DNA of 64,000 bases, taken from Nannochloris sp. 'desiccata' (lineage: Eukaryota > Chlorophyta > Trebouxiophyceae > Chlorellales > Chlorellaceae). Of this stretch, positions 9,909 to 20,200 are shown in pieces (position 1 is the first letter of the stretch; each line of letters starts with the position of its first letter). Where the stretch lies: contig JAGTXX020000015.1 of NCBI GenBank assembly GCA_019044685.2, positions 868,001 to 932,000 on the forward strand. Reading direction: 5' to 3'. The notes under the pieces are model-generated. The model had not been told where the DNA came from. It saw only the letters and a list, made by a program, of their open reading frames with translations, and did no database searches. The translations under genes and the position numbers were made by a program.

Positions 9909-11825
9909 TCAGGAATCGCTATCACTATCAGCACTGACAGCTTTCGCATCCTCAGGCACCTGCCTCACCTGCACAGCATGCATACTCGCACTACGCCAAA
10001 TGGGCTTCGATCCAGACTGCACCAGCACCAACAAATCACCTGCACCTACCCTTTTCCTTTCTTTCAATTCATCAATCGCTCGGTCAAACGTGGCCTCTGC
10101 TGACTCAGAAAAGAAAGTAAGAAAAGCAGTTACACCTCTATACAAGGCCAACCTTCTTTGCACGTCTTCATTATCGGTAAAACAGAAGATTTGATGTGTC
10201 GGTCTATAATGACTCAACAGCGTCGGCATCGTCCCCTTTCTTGAAAAAACAACAAGCGGTGCTTTCATAGTATCGGCCATGTGGACTGCATTATACGCCA
10301 TTATTTCACTTAATTCTTTCGCCGCAAGGTTCCGTACAGGCGAATTCTTGGGCGGTTCAGTGATCCACGTGATAGGCTTGGCTTCATCGGACCCAAATCT
10401 CCGCTCTCCAGAGTAGCGAAGCATCCCATGTTCGGTTCTCTTCGCTACGGTGCACATAACTTCCAGTGCCTTTTGTGGGAACGCACCATATGCAGTTTCA
10501 CCTGAAAGCATCACAGCATCGGTACCTTCCCTGACTGCGACAGCTATGTCGGAAACTTCAGCTCGGGTAGGAGTTGCATTCTGAATCATAGATTCCAGCA
10601 TATTTGTAGCTACAATCACCGGTTTACCACGTTTTCTACACCCCTGGACGATCTTGCTTTGCCAATAGGGGACCTCTTCTACAGGTAATTCTGCTCCCAG
10701 ATCACCACGTGCGACCATTGCACCGTCAACAGCATCTAAAATATCTTCCAAATTTTGAACACTGTCTGCTGACTCAATTTTCGCTAGTACCCCTATAGAG
10801 GACGTTCCTGTACACCCTTCTTTACGTAACCATTCTTTTAATTCGATAATAACCTCAGCATCACGTACAAAAGATAATGCAAAATAATCCACACCGTTTT
10901 CTACTCCAAATTTTATATCCGCCCAATCCCGATCGGTGATTGCCGGTAAGTTTGCACTTTTACCGCGGATATTCAAATGACGACGATTTCCCATAGTACC
11001 ACCATCGATAACTTCGCAAATAACGTCATTTCCATCAATCTTTTTCACTTCCATGCTCATGATGCCTCCATCAACTAAAACAGTGTCACCCAGAGCGACA
11101 TCTTCAATGAAGCCGTCGTAATTCACAGAAAGTCTCCCATCAATGCCATTTGCGCCTTCACTGATTGTATATACGACTTTGTCACCACGAGCGAGTTCTA
11201 AAGGCTCGTGAACATCGCCAGAACGGACTTCTGGGCCTTTGGTGTCTAGCATGATCGCCAGGTTGCCCCGACCGAGGCTGTTGTACTCTCGAACGAGCTC
11301 AATAACCTCCCCGTGAGATTCATGGGTGCCATGACTCATGTTGAGACGGACGACGTTCATCCCTGCGTCGGCTAGGGCAAAGAACGACTCACGGGTGTTA
11401 CTGGTAGGGCCAATGGTTGCTACGATTTTCGTTTTCCGTTGAGGTAAGGAGCTTATATCTGAGGGAGCTTGGATAGCAAAGAGCTTGTCGACTGTAGGTT
11501 GATACTCTGCATCGTCAGAGATGGAGATGCCGCCTGACAGGGGCCATGATAAGGTATTGACGGCAACAGAGGGGTGGCGGGGGCGGGGGTGATAGATGTT
11601 GGAAGATAATAGGGTTGCCTGGTTGAATAGCCTAGCAGGATGGACTGAATCTGGCCCATGGGTAGACTGAAAAATTGAAGCTTTAGTGGTTTGTGTAAAG
11701 CGACGGCTCGCTTGCCTTGGGTATTGAGAAAACTTGGTGAGTGGGAATGATTCTGTCGATCCCAAACAAGGCCGAGCAGTAGCATGCGGGGCACGCAGGC
11801 CCGCAGAATTGAAATTAGTCGTCAT
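9909..11825 (-). CDS. Pyruvate kinase, plastid type
   Basis: A single exon encodes 638 residues. Pyruvate kinase homology begins at about residue 130 with KTKIVATIGPTS, leaving a long Ser/Arg/Thr-rich N-terminus suited to a chloroplast transit peptide. Hallmarks include RLNMSHG, DTKGPEVRSG, the A-domain site MVARGDLGAELP, VATNMLESM and SDIAVAVREGTDAVMLSGETAYG. The enzyme converts phosphoenolpyruvate and ADP to pyruvate and ATP; in plastids this supplies fatty-acid and amino-acid synthesis. The residues after the active-site helix and the RGDLG/LSGETA spacing are normal, so it should be active. The C-terminus ends in a short Ser/Asp run. It is divergent from cysteine synthase, with 208 bp between the start codons. 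Confidence 0.95.
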   Translation of the reverse strand: MTTNFNSAGLRAPHATARPCLGSTESFPLTKFSQYPRQASRRFTQTTKASIFQSTHGPDSVHPARLFNQATLLSSNIYHPRPRHPSVAVNTLSWPLSGGISISDDAEYQPTVDKLFAIQAPSDISSLPQRKTKIVATIGPTSNTRESFFALADAGMNVVRLNMSHGTHESHGEVIELVREYNSLGRGNLAIMLDTKGPEVRSGDVHEPLELARGDKVVYTISEGANGIDGRLSVNYDGFIEDVALGDTVLVDGGIMSMEVKKIDGNDVICEVIDGGTMGNRRHLNIRGKSANLPAITDRDWADIKFGVENGVDYFALSFVRDAEVIIELKEWLRKEGCTGTSSIGVLAKIESADSVQNLEDILDAVDGAMVARGDLGAELPVEEVPYWQSKIVQGCRKRGKPVIVATNMLESMIQNATPTRAEVSDIAVAVREGTDAVMLSGETAYGAFPQKALEVMCTVAKRTEHGMLRYSGERRFGSDEAKPITWITEPPKNSPVRNLAAKELSEIMAYNAVHMADTMKAPLVVFSRKGTMPTLLSHYRPTHQIFCFTDNEDVQRRLALYRGVTAFLTFFSESAEATFDRAIDELKERKRVGAGDLLVLVQSGSKPIWRSASMHAVQVRQVPEDAKAVSADSDSDS

Positions 11826-12033
11826 GCGTGAAGTCGTTTCAAAGATTAATCGATAACTGATTGGGCTGTGGAAGGAGCTATAAGGTGTCGAAAAATCAAA
11901 TCCTTACCTTTGCGTGGTGGAACAAGTTTGCGATATTTCGGACCTGATAAAATTCAAACCCTTTATTTAATAAATAATTCGTAAAGCCCAGAAACCCAGA
12001 TCGTTTTTTGAGCGCTTGCTTAATCCAGCCACG

Positions 12034-13215
12034 ATGAACTTGGCTAACTTAACGCATGGCTTTAGCTCGATCAAGAAAACACGCTTTGGAACGTGTCAGC
12101 ACTTTCAGCATGCCTTTTTGAAACCTCAAAATGGTGCACGTAATTTACATATGGTTGTGCGAGCAGCAGTCGAGCCTGTAACTCAAATGCCTCGCAAGAT
12201 CTTACCCAATGCTACCCAAATAATTGGTAACACCCCTTTAGTGCGCTTAAACAAGGTCAATACTCTGTGTTTCGCAGAAATTGTCTGCAAACTAGAATTG
12301 ATGGAGCCATGTTGCAGCGTCAAAGACCGGATCGCATTAGCCATGGTCGAGCAAGCGGAAGCTGCTGGCCTTATTTCCCCAGACCGCACCATCCTAGTTG
12401 AACCTACTTCTGGAAACACAGGAGTAGGATTAGCATACATTGCAGCATGTAAAGGCTACCGTCTCGTTCTCACCATGCCTGACACCATGTCTACTGAACG
12501 CCGTGTTCTGCTACGGGCATTCGGAGCTCAATTGGTGCTTACTGAGGGCAAGTATGGCATGACGGGCGCAATCAGAAAATCTGAAGAAATCGTTGCATCT
12601 ACCCCTGGGGCCTATATGCTCCAACAATTTGATAATCCAGCCAACCCTCAAGTCCATTATGAAACCACCGGTCCGGAAATTTGGAGGGACACTGGTGGTG
12701 AAGTTGATTTTTTCGTTGCTGGAGTGGGTACTGGAGGTACAATCACCGGAGCTGGTAGATATTTGAAAGAGCAAAACCCTAATGTACAGCTTGTCGCTGT
12801 TGAACCAGCGGAAAGTCCAGTTTTAAGTGGAGGAAAACCTGGATACCACCAAATTCAAGGTATCGGAGCAGGCTTCATTCCAAAGGTTTTAGATGTTTCT
12901 CTTATTGATGAGATAGTAAAGGTATCTAGTGGTGATGCAGTGGACATGGCACGGAAATTAGCTACCGAGGAAGGTGTTTTATGTGGAATTTCATCTGGTG
13001 CAGCGGTAGCAGCGGCCATTAATATAGCTAAAAGACAAGAGAATGCGGGGAAAAGAATTATCGTGGTGCTGCCATCTTTTGGAGAGAGGTATTTATCGAC
13101 TGTGTTGTTTAGTCATATTTGGAATAGAGATGCAGATATGGAGGATAGTATGCCGAATGCGTGGAGAGAACAGAGTGGAGAAGAGAAAGTGTCTACCCCT
13201 GAACCTAGGCTGTAA
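12034..13215 (+). CDS. Cysteine synthase / O-acetylserine (thiol)lyase, probably plastid
   Basis: The first ATG in frame is at 12034 and gives 393 residues; the frame extends 18 bases upstream without another ATG. The first 60 residues look like a transit peptide, and homology starts at [18 protein letters not shown]. Lys97 in EPCCSVKDR is the expected pyridoxal-phosphate Schiff base. TSGNTG (about residues 126-131) binds the substrate carboxylate, [10 protein letters not shown] binds the cofactor phosphate, and GISSGAA is present. The reaction replaces the acetate of O-acetylserine with sulfide to give cysteine. The C-terminal [11 protein letters not shown] signature is intact. The head-to-head arrangement with plastid pyruvate kinase could give shared regulation; that is inference. 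A TGTAA pentamer is at 13360. Confidence 0.95.
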   Translation: MNLANLTHGFSSIKKTRFGTCQHFQHAFLKPQNGARNLHMVVRAAVEPVTQMPRKILPNATQIIGNTPLVRLNKVNTLCFAEIVCKLELMEPCCSVKDRIALAMVEQAEAAGLISPDRTILVEPTSGNTGVGLAYIAACKGYRLVLTMPDTMSTERRVLLRAFGAQLVLTEGKYGMTGAIRKSEEIVASTPGAYMLQQFDNPANPQVHYETTGPEIWRDTGGEVDFFVAGVGTGGTITGAGRYLKEQNPNVQLVAVEPAESPVLSGGKPGYHQIQGIGAGFIPKVLDVSLIDEIVKVSSGDAVDMARKLATEEGVLCGISSGAAVAAAINIAKRQENAGKRIIVVLPSFGERYLSTVLFSHIWNRDADMEDSMPNAWREQSGEEKVSTPEPRL

Positions 13216-13472
13216 GTAAAATAAAAATAAAAACGGACATCTCTATTGATGGACGGTAAAATGTTCTTGTTGGAAAACATCCTCGGCTAATTTTGAACTT
13301 GAACAGACGAATCATTTACATGTTAGATCATTGACGTGTGCCTTGCTGCGATGACGTTATGTAAGTATCGAGTGTCAAAAATTACAATACAAAAAGAAAG
13401 AAAGAAACTTAAACGACAGGGAAAAAGAGCGGGAAGCAAATACGATAAATTGTATTAGGAAACTATATTTTT

Positions 13473-14411
13473 TTATTGTTCCTCAACGGCACTGCTTGTC
13501 AACACTGCTTCCAAATCAGCTCCATGCACTAATGCAGCATCAGCTTTCATTCCTTCTCTCAATGCCTCAGCATCCCTGTAAGCCATGGTCTCTGGTAAAA
13601 ATTCTTCTTTATGTGCATCTACAGCAGGAAAAATGGACGCTGCCAAAGGTGCAATCGCCATCTTTTCATCTTTACTTAAATCACGGACATAACGAGCTGG
13701 ATTGCCTGCCCAGACTTGCCCTGTTGGGATACGTCTGCCGGGGGGTACTACTGAACCTGGTTCAAGAACAGAGTTCTTTTCCATCATTGATCCTTCCAAT
13801 AAAATACATTTATCTCCTACAACACACTCATCTTCAATGGTAACAGAACGGAGTACGCATGCTTGGCCGATTGTTACGCTGCGACCTATTATGCTGGCGG
13901 CGGGGAGGCCTGTGGGGGAAGACCGAGCTGCGTGGATGACGGTGCGATCCTGAATGTTGGAGAATGCGCCGACTTTGATGGAGTTCAAGTCACCACGTAA
14001 GACGCAATTGTGCCAAATAGAGACTTGTTCATAAATATCGACATCCCCTACCAGGACAGCACTAGGGGCAACCCAGCTATCTGGCGCCAACGTGACGACC
14101 CTATTTCCCAAGTTGATCAGCTGCCTTTGTCTGTAAACACGTATTAGATGAAGAAAGAGGTAAGAAAAATGGTCAGAAGATAGAAACATAAGCCATCATA
14201 AAAATTTGTTCAAAAAAAATGTATATTTGTAACGAGATGAAGCCGCGCCGCACCTATTGTATACTTCTTCCTCGATGTGAATTCCGCATGATGCAGAGCT
14301 AGATGTGAATTGCCTGGCAGCAGTTGTGCAACAAGCAGCCTCTGCTACCTCGAATTGAGAAGCAAGGGTTGAGGCCCTTGGCAACAGAGATTTTGCAGCC
14401 CGACGGAGCAT
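13473..14411 (-). CDS. Gamma-carbonic-anhydrase-like subunit of mitochondrial complex I
   Basis: Two exons, 14411-14254 and 14130-13473, give 271 residues. Exon 1 (MLRRAAKSLLPRAS...) is an Arg/Ser/Ala-rich mitochondrial-type presequence. Exon 2 is a left-handed beta-helix hexapeptide protein (GDVDIYEQVSIWHNCVLRGD, NIQDRTVIHA, VLEPGSVVPPGRRIPTG). In active gamma-CAs two further zinc His residues lie in GHSAxLH; here that stretch reads GQACVLR, so two of three ligands are lost. This and the VPPGRR segment match the plant gamma-CA-like (gamma-CAL) branch, a structural part of the matrix-facing CA domain of complex I, rather than catalytic gamma-CA. The donor (AG|GTGCGG) is weak but gives the right frame. 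Confidence 0.88.
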
Positions 14412-14698
14412 TGTATCTCAAAGATTGGGTATTTTGAAAGTAATTTATGTAACTTGTCGATATGGAGAGAGCTTGATAAGGTTTTAAAACCATCTTGATG
14501 TCGCTTTATTATTTTCTTTTTGAAGCAAACGCGCTTAAAAATGATATTCCCTACCCCACAATGTATTACTAAAGTTAATTTGCGACCAGGGATCTATTTT
14601 GAGTCCAGCTGACCAGGCGGAGTCCCTCTTCTAAGTCAGATCATTGACTAATTCTTCATTATTGTCAGTTTAGAAATTTAGTTGTCTCAGAACTCTAG

Positions 14699-15571
14699 AT
14701 GGCGACAAGAGGGCTGGGCGTGTCCCAACAGGATTTAGTGAGTTTTATTGATCATCAATAATGTCCAGCGCATCACCCAGCAAACGCAGTTATGAAATAC
14801 AGGCAGTTTTTTCTCTCTCTTCTGAGCATGTCGTCCCTCTCATCGCTGCTTGCCTCTTAAAACATACAGGACGCCTCTCGCCTGGTCTTTGTTTCAGTCA
14901 AAGATGCCAAACCCAAACGTAAAGTAGCTGTTCCCATCCCTGAAAATGGCAGTTGGGAGGTCTTCTTAACCCAAGTGAAAGGAAAATTAAAGCTTGCCGG
15001 CATAGGTGCAATTGTTTTGGCTTCCACAGGAGAACGAGTAGTTAGATTAGACCAGCTACAGGACATCGATGAACTTTATGTAGAAGAGGTAAGAATAGAG
15101 ATACATATATGAAGATGCTACGAGACTGAGCTGTTTCCCAAATAAATAAATAAATTGATGCAACCTGGCTGACGCAAAATTTTCCTTGTCTAAAATATCA
15201 AACAGGGAGCAGCACATCCTTCAAACGGTAGTGGATATGGTGGTGGTGCCTACCCCACAGAAATAACCCCTGCAGGTGGTCATGAAGACGTAGATAGCGA
15301 CCATGAAGGCAGTAAATATGTTAAAAGACAAACATCTCTACAGAGAACAGCCAAACGGATGTTTCCTTCTTTATTTTCCCAATCAAACTCACTTCCTGTG
15401 ACGACAAAGGACACAGTTCCATTGAGCCCAGTAGAGCAAGTACGACGACGAATCAAGAGACGGAGACGATCATGGACTGATCCACGCACTATTCTAGTTA
15501 TCTTTGCGCTCTTCTCTTCTGTAGGTACCCTTGTGTTTATTTATTTAAGGGCAGCGCAAGGATTGCCATAA
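14699..15571 (+). CDS. C-tail-anchored membrane protein with small N-terminal domain, unknown function
   Basis: Three exons, 14699-14737, 14870-15088 and 15206-15571, give 207 residues. All junctions are phase 0 with GTGAGT or GTAAGA donors and CAG acceptors. Residues 14-86 form a compact mixed domain (SRLVFVSVKDAK, GSWEVFLTQVKGKLKL, GAIVLASTGERVV, DIDELYVEE). The layout of two strands, helix, then strand with a closing acidic turn resembles a beta-grasp of doublecortin or PB1 type, by inspection only. A Gly/Asp linker and a very basic RRRIKRRRR patch precede one hydrophobic span near the C-terminus (TILVIFALFSSVGTLVFIYL), leaving about 7 luminal residues. This is tail-anchored topology, for ER, mitochondrion or plastid envelope. 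No family was recognised. Confidence 0.75.
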
Positions 15572-15773
15572 AAAAAAAATTCTTTTTTTAGATCTTCTAA
15601 TATTGCGTGTTTGTCTCCTCAAATTTTGTTTTGATCCTCACAATTGTTACCTAGGCATTGCATTCAATTTAACAGGCAACTCGAGGTTGCGAGTACAGTA
15701 TTACAGTTGTCGATCTATATTCACAATTATAGTTGACACGCGCTGCTTAAAAATAACTTTAGATATAATAAAT

Positions 15774-16943
15774 CTATATAGCCTCTCGTATGCTCTTTGC
15801 CAACGCAATCATCCTCTGTAACCCTTCCTGTGGTGTTGGTGCCTCCCCTAAGGCTCTCACCAATGCACTCCCCACAATGACACCATCAGCGCCCCAGTCT
15901 TTGATCTCCTTTGCCTGTTCAGGTCCTGCGACGCCAAAGCCTACCGCTACACTCTTGCCATCAGAAACCTCCTTTAATGTTTTAATCAAACCTTCAACAC
16001 GGGCTTCAGTCTTTACACGGACTCCAGTCACACCAGTGACAGATACTAGGTAGACGAAACCTTGAGATGTTTTGGCAATTGCTTGTTGACGGGGGGCAGG
16101 TGTGGTGGGTGTTGTAAGTAGTACAAGTTCTAATCCGTTTTCTGTTGCGACACGACGGATCTCTGGAGTTTCTTCCAGAGGAATATCAGGGACAAGAAGT
16201 CCTGCTGCGCCTGCTGCCTTTGCTTGTTTGCAGAATTTGTCAAGGCCTCGGGCCATAATGGGGTTGAAGTAAGTAAATAAGACGATGGGTGCCTTGACCG
16301 AAGTTTTTGCCTCCCGAACGACATCAAGTACTTTATCCAACGTGGTGCCAATCTGCAATGCACGGGTGGCAGCAGCTTGAATGACAGGACCGTCAGCAAG
16401 GGGATCAGAATATGGGACTCCAAGTTCGATTACGCTTGCGCCGAGAGTGTCGAGTTGACGTAAGGCCTCGACGGTGGTGGCAGGATTAGGGTCACATGCT
16501 ACCAAAAAGGGGATGAATGCGATCCTGTTGAGAAAAGTTGGGAAGAAAATATGTTTGGTGTTGTAGACATCGACCGAAAAGAAGAGTCAAACAGTGTGCT
16601 AGCTTTTAAAAATGAGCACATTTCGAAGCAGCATTTATAATCACCCAAACGACCTATCAAAAGGCGAACAAAAAGCTACTAACATGGTTTTGATGTAATA
16701 TCAAACTTACTTTCCAGCATTTTTCAGCTCTTCCATAGTTCCGCTTACTGTGCTCACTTCTGTAGAGGCTGCCATTGCCATCACTGCAGACTTCTGAGCC
16801 CTCTGGGGCTGGCTAATGACCTGATGCTTCTTTACGAGAGGAAGAGATGGTCCTTTTGGTGCAGTAACAGCACCGAGGTTCGTAAATCTGGCCTGTTCAA
16901 GGACAACCTTGCCTCCCAATCGGGCACTAATAAATGTTGCCAT
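15774..16943 (-). CDS. TRPA: Tryptophan synthase alpha chain, nuclear-encoded, plastid-targeted
   Basis: Two exons, 16943-16711 and 16524-15774, give 327 residues. The splice rebuilds GKIAFIPFLVACDPNP, the first TrpA strand, and exon 1 is otherwise a transit peptide. The catalytic Glu in VIELGVPYSDPLADGP and Asp in LVPDIPLEE are present, as are GVTGVR and the C-terminal phosphate loop GFGVAGPEQAKE...GVIVGSALV. The alpha subunit cleaves indole-3-glycerol phosphate to indole and glyceraldehyde 3-phosphate and passes indole to the beta subunit. A nuclear TrpA fits green algae and plants; several red algae keep trpA in the plastid genome. It is divergent from the large zinc-finger gene. Confidence 0.95.
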
Positions 16944-17296
16944 CTATATTAGGAACCGTTTCAGAACGTAGTTTACGGGTTATAAATGAATACTTAGAAT
17001 TACTGTGCAATACCCAAATGTGCAACAGGCGTTAAGTAGCCTTTCAAAAGCAATTTATAGCAAGAAGGCGACAACAATAAAATCCTGTTTTTGAGTCGCC
17101 AAACCTTGCTCCGAAAAAGCACGTAAGATTCAAAATTGGAGGTATTCTGTATTGATCATAAACTACCCTAGTTATAATTTGTGGTTGAAGCCCTAGCTGA
17201 GGGCAACAATTTAGTTTTAAGGCATGTCTTGTTGACATGTTTAATTTCCTTTGAATATTTAAACTGTTGGAAGGAGACAGAGGTTACTAAAATCCA
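16944..17296. other. Head-to-head spacer, TrpA / large zinc-finger gene
   Basis: 353 bp of AT-rich DNA with both promoters. No recognised element or gene. Confidence 0.45.
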
Positions 17297-20200
17297 ATGG
17301 GAAAGAAAAGCAAGTCGAAGGGCAAGCCTTCATCTGCCCTGGAGCCCGCTGGTGCGCACCTGAACAAGGGAACACTTGCTGAGTGCCTGAATCAAACATC
17401 GCAAATTGCAGCTGAATGCAACACCATACTCAGGGATTTAATGCGTGGCAGGTGTGTAGTTAGACAATCAATACAACTGGAATATATCCCTTCCATATGT
17501 GTCTACTTACTATACTTTTTTCTGATCACAACAATTATAACTTTATCGTCACCCTCCGCAACTCTCTTGGTTGCTTCATTCTCTAATATTCTTTTAATCT
17601 CCCCTTGATGCACACCCAACTAACTCTTCAAATACTTCACTCTCCAATACAGATCCCCCCAGCATGAGGATTTACAGCGCCTCGCCAGCCAAGTTTTGAT
17701 GGGACAGACCGTCAATTTACAAGAACTCCACCAAAAGATGGAATCCCAACAAGCTACTCTTGCTGAACTGCTCACTGTAATGAAACCCAATGGTAGTAGT
17801 AGTGGTATTGTACCTGGTAGTGGAATTGGGCTTGAAGTTGGACCTGGCGGCGTTTCCTACGAGCTGCCTGAGCCAAGCTTATCAGTAATTAAAGGCTGGG
17901 ATCCTTCACCTTCTTCTTTTAATACTCGGCATTATGGGTATAGCGATGTGAGTGCAACAGCAGGAGCGGCGGCGGCAGCCGCAGCAGCAGCGAGAAGACG
18001 TCGTGGGAATCAAGTTAAAGGGGCAACCGGGAGCAGTGGAAACAATGCCGGGAGTGCCATTGGAGCTCGTAATAGCGTCAAAGAGTCAGCTTTATTGTCT
18101 AAGAGAGAACGGTATTTAGCAGTGGAACAATATTGGAGATCAATGCCTCCAGAAGAAAGAAAGAATATCCTCGCAGCCCCCGTCAAAAAAGTCCTAGAAG
18201 TAGCTGCAGCGGAAGGTGGTTCAGAAGCCGCCAAGGAAGTTGCTGATGGGTTTATGTTATTAAAGAACAACGGATCACGACATGCGTGTTTTTGGAGATG
18301 TCCTTGTTGTAATCTCCGTACAGCTGACCCGCGTGCCTTTCTTTTTCATATGGCTGGCTACCACGAAGGCGTCCAGTACTCTGCGGAAGATACCCCGTTG
18401 CTCTGTTCTTCTTGCGGCAATGAAATAGTCGGTGCATATTTTTATCAAGGCGATGCTGAAGCCCCGACAGAAACCGAATGTTTCACGTGTGCATGGGAGG
18501 ATCACCATCAAGCTGGTAAGGGCCAGCATTCTGCGCTGCTGGCAACGAGTTCTTCTCCTCAAGAAGGGTGGTCGCTGTTTGTTCCACAGCCGACCGAGAT
18601 GGTCGAGGATCGGTCTTGGACGGATAATGGAAGTAGTTTAGCGAGTACAGAAGCGATGACTGCTTCTTCTGGTGGAGATAGCGATGCTGACGGTGAGGAT
18701 GAGGATGATTTTAGTGAAGAAGAAGGGGAAGGGGATAGCTATGAAGAGGAAGAAAGTGATCGTGGTAGTGGAAGCCCTCGAGTGGGTACCGATGACTCGT
18801 CAGTCTCTGAATCTGAAATAGATCAAGCCCATAATAAGCTTTTTCACCCTTCTGAAGCTGAACGCTCTGCTTTAGAATCGCGTATTCAAAACAGCGCTGA
18901 TGGTCTCCTCAGAGCAATTGCGCATAGATTACAAAATCTCAGTCGATACACTGAATTTCGATCTCAATTTCAAGTGGCGTTGGCTCGAATTGTCCATCGT
19001 GCACAGAAAATTATGCACGGTGCTACCTCCCCACCACCACCATTACCAGCAGGAGATAGTACATATGGGAGTTCACATCTTCCTGCTACAGCAGGTAAAA
19101 ATAAAAGACAAGTCATTGCAGAATTACTGGAAACGATGTCGTTACCCACCGCCCCCGGCCCCGATGGGAGCATCATCACAACAGAAGAGGATGAAGAAAA
19201 TGCAGATATATTAAAGCAAGGACTGGATTTATTAATTCCTAGTGAATTGCATGATCTGTTAGCGTTGATGGCTAGAAAGTATAGCCCCCATCCTCACCAC
19301 CATCATCAAGGGCACGGCATGGGCGGCGGTGGCGGTGAAGCTGGTGATGATAATGATGAAGGCCATGGTGGAGCTGCTTCAAAGAAATATGAAGCTTCTG
19401 CGTCGTACGAACCCATGTGCTGGTCATTGTTTCGGTACATATCTACTCCTACTAATGAAGCTATTACTAATATAGATACCAGCACCACAGCTGTGGTGGC
19501 CTCTAAACCTCTTGGTGCTGGGGGCGCTTCTTCGCAGCAGCAGCAGCAGCAAAATCCAACTTCAGATTCTTCTTCACAGCTTCACTTTCCTCCCGGACCA
19601 GGCAGCGATTTCCACGATCTCACAGAAATAAATGCAACTACCGACATGGTCATCGCCCAACCATGGTGGTCTGACCACTTATCTCAAAAAACTTGGCAAG
19701 ATCTAGGCAGTCGGGATGATCTTTATCTTTTACGATGGATCTACGGCAGCATTGCGTATGGCCCCACTGACGAGTTTTTAGAGCGACAGCGCTTGTCTTG
19801 TGGAGCCAAAACACCTGGAGATGCTATAGTAGACGCCTTTGGCGAAATTGCAGAGATGTGGAGGCATTTGGGGGCTACTATGGATAAAAAAAGGCATATT
19901 ACGACTTTATTGGATGCCGTGGCGGAGGACGTTGATGCTGTGTCCACTTTCGACGCCAGTCAAATTTCAGCTTTAAGAGCTCAAGCAATTTGCTTTTTTG
20001 AAGAAGTAGCGAATGATCCTGCGTTAACTGCAGCAGCAGCTGCTGCTGCTGCTGCTGCAACTGCAAAATGTAGTGGGGATGGTGGCAATAATACGTATAC
20101 AAGAGGTGCAGCGGAAGCAGCCTGGTCTCAAATAGCTTTAGCAAAACTGCAACGCTACCACGAATTAAAGGATGAAAGCAGTATTCGATACGCACAAGCT

